Of a stretch of DNA of 64,000 nucleotides, positions 7,861-17,501 are shown piece after piece. A program made the position numbers and the translations under genes. The DNA lies in NCBI RefSeq assembly GCF_008014675.1, contig NZ_VOXD01000019.1, positions 55,445 to 119,444 on the forward strand. Direction: 5' to 3'. Every line of letters begins with the position of its first letter. The stretch's first letter is position 1. The DNA comes from Neolewinella aurantiaca. GTDB taxonomy: Bacteria > Bacteroidota > Bacteroidia > Chitinophagales > Saprospiraceae. Below the pieces are notes generated by a model that saw nothing but the letters and a program-made list of their open reading frames with translations, ran no database searches and was not told where the DNA came from.

Positions 7861-9078
7861 ACCCGACACCAGCAACAAGAACAAGCAAAAGAGAGTTACC
7901 CCCGCCGAGGTTTCCAGGGTGTTTTCGACCTGGCAACTGAGGAAAAGCACCGTCCATACAGCCAGGTAGACCGGCGCCCGCCTCCGGATTCCGACCCTGG
8001 CCAAAAGGAAGAAACAAGCCAGCGTAAAAACGCCCCCGATCAGTCCGCTACCGGCCAGAGCGCTGACAAATTGATTGTGGGGTCTTTTCCCTTCTGTTCC
8101 GGGCAGAATAGCGGCGTAGCGGGCATCCATTTCCTGACGGAGGTTTCCCGGCCCAACACCAAGCCAGAAGTGATCCTGCCACAAAGCAAGGCCAAGACGA
8201 ATGCTCGTCAGCCGTCCCTCGTCACTGTATTCATGGGTATCTTTACTCGCATCGCGGTGAAAAAGTTCGTAGCGGGCATACTGTATTTTAGTGCGAAAGC
8301 TCGGCACCGCGACGTAGGCAACTACCGGCAAAGCGGCCAGCCCGATCAGTCCTGCAACCGCCGGCCACCAGGTTCCCCGCTCCCAGGCCAAAGCAAGCAC
8401 CAACACCCCTACCCCACCGTAAGCTCCGGCCAGACCACTACGTACCGCCAGAATATGCTGTCCGATAAAAAGTAATGCTGCCACAGCAAGCCAAAACTTC
8501 CGGCCGCCCCAAGCTTTCAGCCGGTATGCTCCAACACTCAGCAAAGACGCAATGGCCACCAGCAGGCTGAAACGGATATGGTTACGCGGTACGGGCATGG
8601 GTTGCCCCTGGCGGATCATCGTTTCCACTTCTTCGAAGTGGAAGCCGTAATTCACAATAACTCCGGTCAGCACCGTCAGCATAAACAACGCAAAGCCGCC
8701 GAAAAGCCATCCCGTTTCCTTCTTCCCCATATCCGGCAATCCCGGCCAGATCAGGGGAAGTGCCAACAAAGGGACTTTGATCCGAAGGCGTTCGGTGAAG
8801 TACCCCCAATCCTCCGTTTGCCAGATCCCCGCCACCAACAGAAGGTACAGGCCCGCCATCCCCCAAAAAACGAGCGAGCGCAGCGTTGCGGGCAGCCGTT
8901 CTTTCCAGCGGGGGTTGAGACCTTCAAGCGGGTCCAGAAGACCGAGGACAAAGAGGCTGATGAGAGCTACCGATATGAAAGGCGGAGAAAAGACGAGGCC
9001 AAACATAGCCCCCGCGATCATCAGGAGAGTCAGGTAATAACGGGCTGTTTCTATGTTTTCGCGGCTTAGTCCCGACAT
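7810..9078 (-). CDS. O-antigen ligase-like membrane protein
   Basis: A protein of 422 residues with about ten to twelve hydrophobic segments. The large loop near residues 285-345 contains LTSIRLGLALWQDHFWLGVGPGNLRQEMDARY (quoted here as LGLALWQDH, then LGVGPGNLR), followed by KRPHNQFVSALAGSGLIGG. This matches the Wzy_C/WaaL family signature of a G-x-G-P-G-N region and a conserved HNxF histidine. Such proteins join or polymerise undecaprenyl-linked glycans on the periplasmic side. Ligase and polymerase cannot be told apart here. It follows the GT-C gene at 9192-10787 on the same strand and overlaps crcB tail to tail. Confidence 0.85.
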   Translation of the reverse strand: MSGLSRENIETARYYLTLLMIAGAMFGLVFSPPFISVALISLFVLGLLDPLEGLNPRWKERLPATLRSLVFWGMAGLYLLLVAGIWQTEDWGYFTERLRIKVPLLALPLIWPGLPDMGKKETGWLFGGFALFMLTVLTGVIVNYGFHFEEVETMIRQGQPMPVPRNHIRFSLLVAIASLLSVGAYRLKAWGGRKFWLAVAALLFIGQHILAVRSGLAGAYGGVGVLVLALAWERGTWWPAVAGLIGLAALPVVAYVAVPSFRTKIQYARYELFHRDASKDTHEYSDEGRLTSIRLGLALWQDHFWLGVGPGNLRQEMDARYAAILPGTEGKRPHNQFVSALAGSGLIGGVFTLACFFLLARVGIRRRAPVYLAVWTVLFLSCQVENTLETSAGVTLFCLFLLLVSGLPYQPVSGHDGENATG

Positions 9079-9191
9079 GAGCTAGATTTTAACGGTGGAG
9101 GAGTTTTACTCCAGCATGAGCGGCATTGCACTCAGGGTTTTAGCCCTCACTTACTAACCTGATACCGACAAACCTCCAAGTCGTGGTAAGC

Positions 9192-10787
9192 TCACTCTTC
9201 TTTTAATTTGTAAACCCCGATAATCAAATGCCCGCCCGGAGCGATCTCTACCGCAGGGTTGGCAAAATGCAGCTTAAGGTCACGACGGTCATAGCGGGAA
9301 TTGGCGTAAGTGAAGTTAGTCGCCAGGTAATCTGCCTTATGCCATGCACCTTCGAGCCTGAGCTTGGCCTTTGCTTCGGGGGGGAGAGAATAAAAGTTGT
9401 CTTTGCAGGGCCAGATTTCGCACTTCACAGAGCGGACCTCTCCTTCGGGAATCTGATCTGCGAGTTGCAGGAAAGCATCGCGGAAGCCGGTACCCCAGTA
9501 GTCCATCTCAAAGCGAACCATCAGGGGTTCGCCCTGAATAGCTTCGTTGAAATATACATTCTGATGTGGATGGTATCGCACCATTTGTACGGCAGTAAAC
9601 AGCAATGCTGCTCCGAAAACCACCCTTTGCACCTGCTGCCGAGCCCAGTTCCTTTGCGCATAATCGAAACCTATCATCAGCAGGTAAACCAGCCCCGGAT
9701 AAACGAAGTGCAGATGCCGCCAACCGTTGTACAAGGTGGAATGAAGAATGATTACCACCAGAATCGGGCCGATGCTCAGGCCGAGCTGGGCGAAATCGGA
9801 CAGTTCATCATCGTTGCGCCATAACCGGAGGTCGCGCATACTGCCAATCATATTTTTCAGCGTAGCAAAGATGCCGGTAAACATCAACAGCAGATAGATA
9901 ATGGGAGTCGTGATAAGTATCCAGGCCGGGATGTAGTAGGCCGGCAAATCGAGCGCATGGAGGTTATCGCCAAAGAGCAGCACGTGGCTGTCCCATTCAA
10001 AGTCCGACATCTCCGAAAAAGCAGCGATCAAACGCGTAAAAGTGTCTTCCCAGAGAAAAGGGAAAAATGGCACCATGAAGGCGATGGCAAGCGGCAGATA
10101 GACACCAAGCCATCCCAGGTTCTGACCAATGAACTTGCGTTCGCGCAACAACTCGAAGCCCAGAATACAGATAGTCGTGAGTGGTACGATGAGGGCCGGC
10201 AAGCGGGTATTGAGGGCAAGGCCCGTAGCAAAAGCGTGAAAAACAAGGTTGCGCCATGTCCGGTGCCTGAGAAAGCGTAAGAGCGTAAAAACGCTGATAA
10301 GGTAGAACACAAGCAGGATGTGGTCCTTGGGGTTGTAAAATCCGTGCGCGAAGATGCGGGGACTCAGAATGAGAGCGAGCGTACCCAGCAAAGGATACCA
10401 TTCGTGATCGGGGAACCTTAGCTTTACTGTTCGGTAGAAGTACATCATGGCCAGCCACAGCAACAAAAAATTCATGACGTGGCGAAGCTTGTAGTAGCGG
10501 TAAAAATCTTGCTCCCAGCCAAAAGCCTGTTCCAGCAGATTAGCTGTGATCTGATAGATCATTCCGTAATTCGACCACTGGTAATCCTCAAGGTCCCAGT
10601 CCGGTTCGAGCTTGGTGTAATTATCGACACCTAATTTTTCTGCGGCGTAATCGATAGATACCCGGCCATGACGACGCTGAATGGACTCGTCCCAGCTGAT
10701 TCCGTAATCATCTACAATTGCCAGGCCCAACAAAAGGAAAAGACCGAAAAAAAGAACAGGAAACCAAGGTTGGAACTTGAAATTCAA
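9192..10787 (-). CDS. GT-C type membrane glycosyltransferase (PMT/ArnT-like)
   Basis: A protein of 531 residues with about ten hydrophobic segments. The N-terminal motif DDYGISWDES contains the acidic pair expected in the first periplasmic loop of GT-C enzymes that use polyprenyl-phosphate sugars. SPRIFAHGFYNPKDH lies in a second loop. The soluble C-terminal part (about 420-531) has no motif I recognise. Probable role: sugar transfer to a lipid or glycan in the periplasm, in the same transcription unit as the ligase-like gene downstream. It is divergent from the other GT-C gene at 10957. Confidence 0.75.
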   Translation of the reverse strand: MNFKFQPWFPVLFFGLFLLLGLAIVDDYGISWDESIQRRHGRVSIDYAAEKLGVDNYTKLEPDWDLEDYQWSNYGMIYQITANLLEQAFGWEQDFYRYYKLRHVMNFLLLWLAMMYFYRTVKLRFPDHEWYPLLGTLALILSPRIFAHGFYNPKDHILLVFYLISVFTLLRFLRHRTWRNLVFHAFATGLALNTRLPALIVPLTTICILGFELLRERKFIGQNLGWLGVYLPLAIAFMVPFFPFLWEDTFTRLIAAFSEMSDFEWDSHVLLFGDNLHALDLPAYYIPAWILITTPIIYLLLMFTGIFATLKNMIGSMRDLRLWRNDDELSDFAQLGLSIGPILVVIILHSTLYNGWRHLHFVYPGLVYLLMIGFDYAQRNWARQQVQRVVFGAALLFTAVQMVRYHPHQNVYFNEAIQGEPLMVRFEMDYWGTGFRDAFLQLADQIPEGEVRSVKCEIWPCKDNFYSLPPEAKAKLRLEGAWHKADYLATNFTYANSRYDRRDLKLHFANPAVEIAPGGHLIIGVYKLKEE

Positions 10788-10956
10788 GTAATGGGAATTG
10801 TGGAGTGGAAGCCTGGGTGCTCCAGGCCTGGCGCAAATATCGCCATTTAGCCAAAGACTTTATCTTGGGCCGGGATTTACTCCGCAAAAAATATGCGAAC
10901 TCAGTCAAAAAGACACGGTTAACCACCTATTGCAGACGCCTAAATCAGACGCACCA

Positions 10957-12366
10957 ATGCTCAAGCATCGTTTCAAGACCCCCGCGTTATACTGTCTCAT
11001 CGGAGCCGGCTTGCTGCTATGGACCATCAACTGGTGGTACGCCCGACCGGTCTTCATCGATGAAGCCAATGTAGCCCGTAATCTTTTCGACCGTTCTTTT
11101 GGTGGTTTTTTCCGGCCTTTGGATCACCAGCAGTACGCCCCGCCGTTTTTCATGGTGGCCGGCAAGCTCTTTGGGGAGTTGTTCGGTTACGGCGAACGGG
11201 CGCTGCGCCTGCCCGCTATGCTGGGCGGGATAATGACCCTGGCGGGCCTCCTCCTGGCGCTCCGCAAACTGGAAACAGGCTGGTGGGGCCTGCTGCCGGT
11301 GGCTCTGCTCTTTGCTAACCCGACCGTGCTCCGGTATGTGGGCGAAATGAAACCTTATGCTCTCGATCTCGGGGTAGCATCTTTGTTGCTGGCTGCTGTA
11401 CTCAACTGGCGTGCACCTTCCTGGAAGTGGGCCCTGGCCGGGGCGCTTGCCGTCTGGCTTTCTTTACCGTCTGTATTTATGCTCGCGGCAGTAGGTATTG
11501 GAGCTCTTGCGCTAAGCGAGCGCGGCGAACTTAAAGGATGGGTATTGTGCATCATTTCCTGGTTAATTTCTTTCGCGCTTTTATACGTACTTATTCTTAA
11601 GGCTCACCTCGGCAACGGATACCTCAACAATTTCCACCAGGCGTACTTTTTCCCTTTGCCTTCGGCAAATGGTTTTGCTGCCGACCGGGCAGTCATTCTT
11701 CTGCTGAGCCTGCCCAAACTTGCCTTCGGCTTCACTGCTCTCGCGATGGTGGGGGGGATGCTGGGTACTATTTTCGGGCTGCAGCATGAAAAGCGAAGAT
11801 TTGTAGTTACCGCCATCCTCCCGGTTCTGATCGTCCTTGCGGTTTCGGCTTCGGGCCGTTACAGTCTCATCGGCCGCTTATTGCTGTTCACGCTCCCGGG
11901 TTGGTGGCTTTTGGCCACCCTGGGCACCGTGCATGTGGCAGGTCTGCTCGCGGAGCAAAAGAAATGGCTTCCTTACCTGCTCGGTTTGTTATGGCTAATG
12001 ATTGTGGGAGGAACCAACGTTGTCCGGCACTACGCCTCGCCCCTTAGTTTCAGCGATTCCAGAAAACTGGTAACCGGGCTCGAGCCGGGTTACAAGCCGG
12101 TGTTGCATTCCGGCGCGCAGCCCGCTTACGATTATTACCGGAGAATTCATCCATTCTGGAGCACCCAAGGCATCCCGGCCGCTGAAGTCGGAGACATCCG
12201 GGAGGTGGCCCGGCCCGGCCAGTATGTTTTCCTGTACAGCGTGCTCACCAGTAAGAGCACTGTGCAACGGAAGGAGAAAGACATCGATTGGGCGCGGACG
12301 CAGGGTGCAAAGCGCGTCGAGGAGCAGAGGATGTTCCGCGCGAGTGCGGTTTATGTGGATTTCTGA
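10957..12366 (+). CDS. GT-C type membrane glycosyltransferase family protein
   Basis: A protein of 469 residues from ATG 10957 (MLKHRFK), with about ten hydrophobic segments. The first loop carries ARPVFIDEANVARN, with the Asp-Glu pair typical of GT-C transferases, then YAPPFFMVAGKLF and GYGERALRLPAMLGG. This is the ArnT/PMT-like layout. An in-frame upstream start at 10798 would add 53 polar residues before the first membrane helix and was rejected. The 3-prime end overlaps the convergent O-antigen ligase gene by 16 bases. Substrate unknown. Confidence 0.8.
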   Translation: MLKHRFKTPALYCLIGAGLLLWTINWWYARPVFIDEANVARNLFDRSFGGFFRPLDHQQYAPPFFMVAGKLFGELFGYGERALRLPAMLGGIMTLAGLLLALRKLETGWWGLLPVALLFANPTVLRYVGEMKPYALDLGVASLLLAAVLNWRAPSWKWALAGALAVWLSLPSVFMLAAVGIGALALSERGELKGWVLCIISWLISFALLYVLILKAHLGNGYLNNFHQAYFFPLPSANGFAADRAVILLLSLPKLAFGFTALAMVGGMLGTIFGLQHEKRRFVVTAILPVLIVLAVSASGRYSLIGRLLLFTLPGWWLLATLGTVHVAGLLAEQKKWLPYLLGLLWLMIVGGTNVVRHYASPLSFSDSRKLVTGLEPGYKPVLHSGAQPAYDYYRRIHPFWSTQGIPAAEVGDIREVARPGQYVFLYSVLTSKSTVQRKEKDIDWARTQGAKRVEEQRMFRASAVYVDF

Positions 12367-13820
12367 GACAACTCTTCCTCTGCCGGACCCGGCCGGTAAT
12401 TACCCATCCCGATCAGGATGGCCAGGTTGAGCAGGTATTGTGCGCCGACTTTATCCGTCTCCATCTGATCATTGATGATGTTGAAAGCATCCACAACGAG
12501 CATGGCCAGCAGAGCCGCCATAATTGCGTTCCGGGCAGCTGGGTCGGTTTGCTGGTGGTACATCCGTTCACCAACAATAAGCGCTCCGAGGATGTACACA
12601 AGAAAAATTATCAATCCGGGAAAACCCTGCTCAACGAGCGTCATCAGGTAATAACTATGGATGCCAGACTGGCCTTCATTGTCGCTCACGTAGGTACGGA
12701 AGGCGTTTACGGTGTAGCCTTTATAGTTTTCAAGAAAAGTGCCTGGGCCCCACCCCGTATACGGCCTGTACGGCACCATGTGGCCGGCGGCCACCCACCG
12801 GTAAAACCGTTCCATCGTAGAAATGTCCTCCAGCTTGTAAGTTGCGGTAATCAGGCTGTTGAACTCCTCATGCGTAATGGTGGTGTCAAAATTCGGAGCA
12901 TAGTCCAGGTACTTATTATTCCGGACGAAGTAAACAGAAACCGCAATGCCGCCAATAACAGCCAGCGCCAAGGCTGGCTTCAGCAAGCGCCACCTGATTA
13001 TAAAGTAGGCACCGCCGGCCATGAAGAGAGCTACAAAAGCGGCCCGCGTGAACGAAAAGTACACCGCTGCCAACCAGATGGGAAGAATCACCATACTCAA
13101 CCACCAGTTTTTCTTCCCCTTGCTCTTCAGCCACCAGCCTAAAAATATCAGCCAGGGCGCAAAGGTTGCCAGGCACCCCGCGTAAGAAACGTGTTCGTTC
13201 ATGAACGGAAACATCGTTTTGTGCTGCATCGCAAAACTGAAGCCGTAAGCACCGTGCCGAACCAACGTCTGAACAGCCACAAACAGTAACGGCCACAAAA
13301 TACAGTGCACCAAAACAGACACCTTCTTCGGCGTCTTGATGATGAGCAAAGGAACAAGAAAGTAAGCCCCGACGTACCACAACTTGGCCAACGAAAACTT
13401 CAGGCTGATCACAAAACCATCGCTGAATACGGTCGCGAACAGAATCCATCCTACGTGCAGGTACAGTAACCAGGCAATCGGGTGGCCAAAAGCTTTGGTA
13501 TCGTACGAAGGCCAGTGTTTCGCAGCGTGCAGGATCAACAACCCGGTAAGGCCGATGGCCAGCGGCTCCGTTGGCAGATCAGTACCAAAGCCCCCCGGCA
13601 ACAAAATGTTGGTGCTGAGCGGTATCGTGATCAGCAGCAACCAGAATAAGGGACGAAAATCGAGAAAAGCCTGCGCCGCAACCCAAATCAAAACGGGTGC
13701 TCCGATCAGCCAGTACTCCCCCGTCCCGATGCCAACGCCCAGGCACAGAAGCACCAGGGCTGCATAACCGTAGAACAGCTTGCGCACCGAAGGCGAAGGA
13801 GATGGAAGTACTTCTTTCAA
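12351..13820 (-). CDS. O-antigen ligase family protein (second copy)
   Basis: A protein of 489 residues with about twelve hydrophobic segments. The conserved parts are SFTRAAFVALFMAGG, then a large periplasmic loop near 320-400 with RFYRWVAAGHMV, TGWGPGTFLENY and GIHSYYLMTLVEQGFPG. The G-x-G-P-G-x-F and H-S-Y pattern is the Wzy_C family signature. It probably acts in polymerisation or ligation of the same surface glycan as the 7810-9078 gene; the two proteins are not close copies. The next gene upstream on the same strand is the Wzz-like gene. Confidence 0.87.
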   Translation of the reverse strand: MKEVLPSPSPSVRKLFYGYAALVLLCLGVGIGTGEYWLIGAPVLIWVAAQAFLDFRPLFWLLLITIPLSTNILLPGGFGTDLPTEPLAIGLTGLLILHAAKHWPSYDTKAFGHPIAWLLYLHVGWILFATVFSDGFVISLKFSLAKLWYVGAYFLVPLLIIKTPKKVSVLVHCILWPLLFVAVQTLVRHGAYGFSFAMQHKTMFPFMNEHVSYAGCLATFAPWLIFLGWWLKSKGKKNWWLSMVILPIWLAAVYFSFTRAAFVALFMAGGAYFIIRWRLLKPALALAVIGGIAVSVYFVRNNKYLDYAPNFDTTITHEEFNSLITATYKLEDISTMERFYRWVAAGHMVPYRPYTGWGPGTFLENYKGYTVNAFRTYVSDNEGQSGIHSYYLMTLVEQGFPGLIIFLVYILGALIVGERMYHQQTDPAARNAIMAALLAMLVVDAFNIINDQMETDKVGAQYLLNLAILIGMGNYRPGPAEEELSQKST

Positions 13821-13966
13821 GTTACTGGTTTAAAATTCTAAACTGAGTCACTGAGTTATAGCGAGTTACTAAGTTGCTATTGCCATTCGCGACGCTTCGC
13901 TTACTCGCCGGGCGAATGAGCGGCAACGAAATGAGTAGTAACAGTGGGAGCAACTCACCAACTCCC

Positions 13967-15094
13967 TTACTCTTCGAAGATCTCGTTCCAATCGTACCGC
14001 CGCCCGGAGTCGATGAGCAACACACCAACGACCGCCGCGATGAAACTGAACACCAGGGCTCCAATCACGATGAGACTCCGGACAGGGCTCGATTTAGCAA
14101 CGGGTACCCGGGCGTCCTCTACCACTTCTATGGCCCGCATATCGGTACCAAGGATGGTTTCAAACTGCTTGAGACGAATGCGGTTGCGGGACAGAGCATC
14201 GTTGAGGCGGAGTCGCTCTTCTTCCAGATTATCCAACGGCCCCAGGCTTTCGTTGAGGCGGACGAGCTGGGTATCCAGGTTCATGCGGGCAGACTCGTAA
14301 CCTGCCAGCTGGACGGTGTACTTCGCGATGCTGTCCCTCGAACCCCGACCGCCGTTGCGGCGGTAAGACTCGATCTTAGCCGCCGTAGTGGCCATGTCGT
14401 TTTGCAAAGAGGTGGTTTTAGTCGCAAGGGCTTCGCTTTGTGCCTCGGTGTTGTACACTCCGGAACGCTGCCGCAGCTCCCGGATACGCTCATCGATTAC
14501 CTTCAGGTTTTCCTCGGCAGAATTGATCTCGCGGCGCAGACTCTGGGCGCTGCGCTGCTGGGTACCTCGCACCAGGGTCAGACTGATATCGTTCACCTGT
14601 TTGCGGGCCTCCCGCACCATCTCAGCCACCCGCTCGGGGTCCTGGTCCATGATGCTCAGTTCGATGGCATCCCGGGCGTTTTTCTTCACGTCATAGTTAC
14701 TCAGAAACTCACGGCGGACATAGAGCGGTGCTTTCGCCTTCGTCGAGTCGATGTCGTAAACAGAATAGAGGTCAAATTTATCGACCATAAAATCTACCAG
14801 AGCGTCGCTTTCTGCAACCGACATGGCGCGGTCTATGTCGTCGCCTGTTCCGTAGAATTGCATCCGTCCGCCCGAATTACCGAATACCCCATCGATGGAG
14901 ATTTGATCAGGACTGATCGTCAGAAAAGTAGTACTGGCTGCGTAGTAAACCGGCAATAGAAGCGAGATAACAGCCGCCAGTACCGTTCCGGCAATGGTGA
15001 CAATAATTATCTGCTTGCGCCATTGCCACAGACTGCGGAGCGCACTCAGCAGATGGAACGGCGGAGATGTATCGCCTTGCTTATTTCTTGCCAT
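13967..15094 (-). CDS. Wzz/GNVR-type chain length determinant protein
   Basis: A protein of 375 residues. A transmembrane segment lies near 28-50 and a second near 340-362, close to the C-terminus, which ends with a short cytoplasmic tail (RRYDWNEIFEE). Between them is a long periplasmic part, predicted coiled coil near 175-310 (repeated RREINSAEENLKVIDERIREL-like heptads). This is the topology of polysaccharide co-polymerases that set glycan chain length. No fused tyrosine kinase domain is present. It is read before the ligase gene at 12351-13820 and probably co-transcribed with it. Confidence 0.85.
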   Translation of the reverse strand: MARNKQGDTSPPFHLLSALRSLWQWRKQIIIVTIAGTVLAAVISLLLPVYYAASTTFLTISPDQISIDGVFGNSGGRMQFYGTGDDIDRAMSVAESDALVDFMVDKFDLYSVYDIDSTKAKAPLYVRREFLSNYDVKKNARDAIELSIMDQDPERVAEMVREARKQVNDISLTLVRGTQQRSAQSLRREINSAEENLKVIDERIRELRQRSGVYNTEAQSEALATKTTSLQNDMATTAAKIESYRRNGGRGSRDSIAKYTVQLAGYESARMNLDTQLVRLNESLGPLDNLEEERLRLNDALSRNRIRLKQFETILGTDMRAIEVVEDARVPVAKSSPVRSLIVIGALVFSFIAAVVGVLLIDSGRRYDWNEIFEE

Positions 15095-15120
15095 AAGATT
15101 CGTTGGTTGTGATTGGGGCG

Positions 15121-15128
15121 CAAAGGTA
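15121..15128 (-). promoter_or_regulatory. TAnnTTTG promoter box for the Wzz-like gene
   Basis: On the minus strand this reads TACCTTTG, 26 bases before the ATG at 15094. The predicted leader is about 20 nt. Confidence 0.55.
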
Positions 15129-15295
15129 CGGTTTTGGGGTACGCCTGGGTTTATGATTGGTTCTGTAATAAAATCGTGGCCTTGGGAGGGGGAACAGATG
15201 TCAAAGTACAGAAAGCAGACAAATGACGTCTGCTCTTCGAGTTATACCTGAAACGAAGTGGTTCAGGTATATGACTTCTATAGCTGCCAACTCCC

Positions 15296-15303
15296 TATTT
15301 TTG
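15296..15303 (+). promoter_or_regulatory. TAnnTTTG promoter box, leaderless arrangement
   Basis: TATTTTTG ends five bases before the ATG at 15309. With the usual distance from this box to the transcription start, the mRNA would begin at or next to the start codon. Confidence 0.6.
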
Positions 15304-15308
15304 TTCTC

Positions 15309-16379
15309 ATGCAGCTAATTGTTCATCCTTATACTTTGCCAATGGCTAATCCTTTCCGCATTGCCCACGGCAGCCGGACAGAACAGCCTACACTGATCGT
15401 TGAATTAAGCACCGTTTCAATGACCACCAGAATAAGTGGCTACGGAGAAGCCCCGATGACGAGCTATTACGGGCTCGACTCCGCAGAGTGTACCCGGGTT
15501 TTAACCGACCTGGCACCTGCGTTCGCGCAAAAAAAGGACCTCCCGGAATCGATGGAAAGCTTTCTTGAAGAGGTCGCTCCGGATCTGCACCCCTTCCTCC
15601 GTTGCGCCCTGGACGTTGCCCTTGAAGACCTCCGCGCCCGAGTGCAGGGCGTCCCGCTGCGCCACCTCTGGCGCGGAAAAACAAGTATGGATTCGCCCGA
15701 CCGCTATGGAGAAGCGAAGCTCAGGCAAACCCCAACCTGTTACACCATAGGCCTTGCCCCGGTTGAAGAAATGGTGCGTAAGCTCAAAGCCTTTCCCTGG
15801 CCCATCTACAAGATAAAACTCGGTGCCGGAGACGACGACCTGGCCATCATCCGTGCCCTGCGCAAGCACACCGAAGCTCCTTTTTACGTAGATGCCAATA
15901 CCGGGTGGACGGCGGAGCAGACCATTGCGTTGAGCCACGAATTGAAAGCACTCGGAGTTGTCTTCATCGAGCAACCCCTGAAAACGGACGACCTTACCGG
16001 GCAAAAAGAGGTATTCCAACACAGCGCCCTACCCATCATTGCCGACGAGAGTTGCCAGACCGAAGTCGATGTAGATCGGTGCGCCCGGTACTTCCACGGC
16101 ATCAACATTAAGGTTGTAAAGTGCGGTGGCCTTACGCCCGCCCGCAGAATGATCGCCCGTGCCCGTGAACAAGGGCTAAAAGTAATGGCCGGCTGTATGA
16201 CCGAAAGCAGTGTTGGCATCAGTGGTATCGCCCAGTTATTGCCCGAACTCGATTACGCCGACATGGACGGTGCCATGCTCATCACCAATGATCCCGCCCG
16301 GGGAGTGACCTTTGACCCCGTAACCGGCTATGCCATTTACCCCGACCGGCCGGGGATCGGGGTGGAACTTATCGCTTAG
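15309..16379 (+). CDS. Dipeptide epimerase (enolase superfamily)
   Basis: A protein of 356 residues from ATG 15309. Enolase-superfamily catalytic features: YKIKLGAG (Lys-x-Lys, the KxK base), then metal ligands in DANTGWT, FIEQPL and IADES, and the second base lysine in INIKVVKCGG. This arrangement is that of L-Ala-D/L-Glu epimerases and related dipeptide epimerases, which act on murein peptides. The start at 15309 is supported by the promoter box five bases before it; an in-frame start at 15258 would lie upstream of that box. Residues near 70 are encoded by a partial 19-mer repeat copy. Confidence 0.9.
   Translation: MQLIVHPYTLPMANPFRIAHGSRTEQPTLIVELSTVSMTTRISGYGEAPMTSYYGLDSAECTRVLTDLAPAFAQKKDLPESMESFLEEVAPDLHPFLRCALDVALEDLRARVQGVPLRHLWRGKTSMDSPDRYGEAKLRQTPTCYTIGLAPVEEMVRKLKAFPWPIYKIKLGAGDDDLAIIRALRKHTEAPFYVDANTGWTAEQTIALSHELKALGVVFIEQPLKTDDLTGQKEVFQHSALPIIADESCQTEVDVDRCARYFHGINIKVVKCGGLTPARRMIARAREQGLKVMAGCMTESSVGISGIAQLLPELDYADMDGAMLITNDPARGVTFDPVTGYAIYPDRPGIGVELIA
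15512..15530 (+). repeat. 19-mer dispersed repeat, degenerate copy 3 (inside the epimerase gene)
   Basis: GGCACCTGCGTTCGCGCAA shares the GCACCTGCG and CGCGC parts of the consensus. In frame it encodes Ala-Pro-Ala-Phe-Ala. It is the weakest member of the family and could be chance. Confidence 0.4.
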
Positions 16380-16439
16380 ATCGTAAGAGACTTAATTCGT
16401 TGCGGCATTGAACCTTACCTTGCGCCAACGAACCAAAGT

Positions 16440-17498
16440 ATTAAGAAAACAATCCGCCTCCTCTACCGCATACTCACCCGACTTGGCCTCAGGCGCACAG
16501 CGCTTGACCTTCGCTTTGCCCTTTACCTCGTATTGGGGACAATTGCCGTGGAAACGCTGGGCCTCGTCTTCATCGAGGAATATACCCTGATCGACGCCTT
16601 CTACATGGCTGTGATCACTATTTCGACGGTGGGATTTTCTGAAGTACAGCCGCTCAGCGAGGCCGGCCGGCTCTTCATGGCCTTTATGATCATTCTGAAC
16701 ATCGGGGTTTTCGCTTATGCCCTGGCAACCTTTTCGTACTACATCATTGAAGGTAAAATTTTCGAGCTTATGGAACGGAGCTACATGCAGGCAAGAGTAG
16801 ACAGCCTGAAAGGCCACACCATTATTTGTGGTTTCGGGCGCTACGGACGCGAAGTCGCCCGCCACCTCAAAGAACAGGGGCAGCCTTTCGTGGTGATTGA
16901 GGAAAATCTGGAAAAACTGGATATTCCCGAATTTGAAGACTTTGAAGTTCTCTACGTAGATGGTGATGCCACCCACGACGAGGTGCTCCGCGAAGCTGGC
17001 ATTGATCGTGCTGTTGGCCTCATCACTTCTCTGAACGACGATTCAGACAACCTCTTCATTGTCCTTTCGGCCAAAGAACTCAACCCCAAACTGCGTATCA
17101 TTTCCAGTGCCCATTCCATACGCAGCCGCCAAAAGTTGATGCGTGCCGGTGCCAGTAACGTGATCCTACCCGAGCAGATCGGAGGTTTTTACATGGCCAC
17201 TCTGATCAGCAAGCCCGGAGCCGTCGAATTTTTCAGCTACGTTACCAACGAACTCGACAGTGACATCGGCTTCGAGGAAATCCGCTACGATCAATTGCCG
17301 GACACGATGCGGGGAAAAACCATAATGAACATGAACCTGCGGGAAATATCCGGCGTAAACGTAATAGGCCATCGTTCCGGGGCGGGCAAGTACAACGTCA
17401 ATCCCGGCCCGATGGCAGTCCTCAAACCAGGTGAAAGTTTTATCATTGTCGGGAGCCAGCCGCAAATTCTGGCCCTTCGCAACGCCCTCAAAATCTAA
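16440..17498 (+). CDS. Potassium channel with RCK (TrkA-N/TrkA-C) domains, apparent ATT start
   Basis: An ion channel subunit of 352 residues with two membrane helices, a pore, then cytoplasmic RCK domains. The filter reads TISTVGFSEV (63-66 TVGF instead of TVGYGD). The NAD-binding motif is GFGRYG at 131-136, followed by the TrkA-N fold; a TrkA-C-like domain fills the last 80 residues. No ATG, GTG or TTG exists in frame between the stop at 16377 and TTG 16533, which lies inside the first membrane helix. ATT at 16440 gives (M)KKTIRLLYRILTRLG, the expected basic N-terminus. The ATT start is an inference; the reading frame is sure. Confidence 0.82.
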   Translation: MKKTIRLLYRILTRLGLRRTALDLRFALYLVLGTIAVETLGLVFIEEYTLIDAFYMAVITISTVGFSEVQPLSEAGRLFMAFMIILNIGVFAYALATFSYYIIEGKIFELMERSYMQARVDSLKGHTIICGFGRYGREVARHLKEQGQPFVVIEENLEKLDIPEFEDFEVLYVDGDATHDEVLREAGIDRAVGLITSLNDDSDNLFIVLSAKELNPKLRIISSAHSIRSRQKLMRAGASNVILPEQIGGFYMATLISKPGAVEFFSYVTNELDSDIGFEEIRYDQLPDTMRGKTIMNMNLREISGVNVIGHRSGAGKYNVNPGPMAVLKPGESFIIVGSQPQILALRNALKI

Positions 17499-17501
17499 TG
17501 T

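Noticed and set aside
13874..14959. 361-codon plus frame opposite the Wzz-like gene
   Set aside because: The minus frame has clear membrane helices and coiled coil; this is an antisense shadow of a GC-rich gene.
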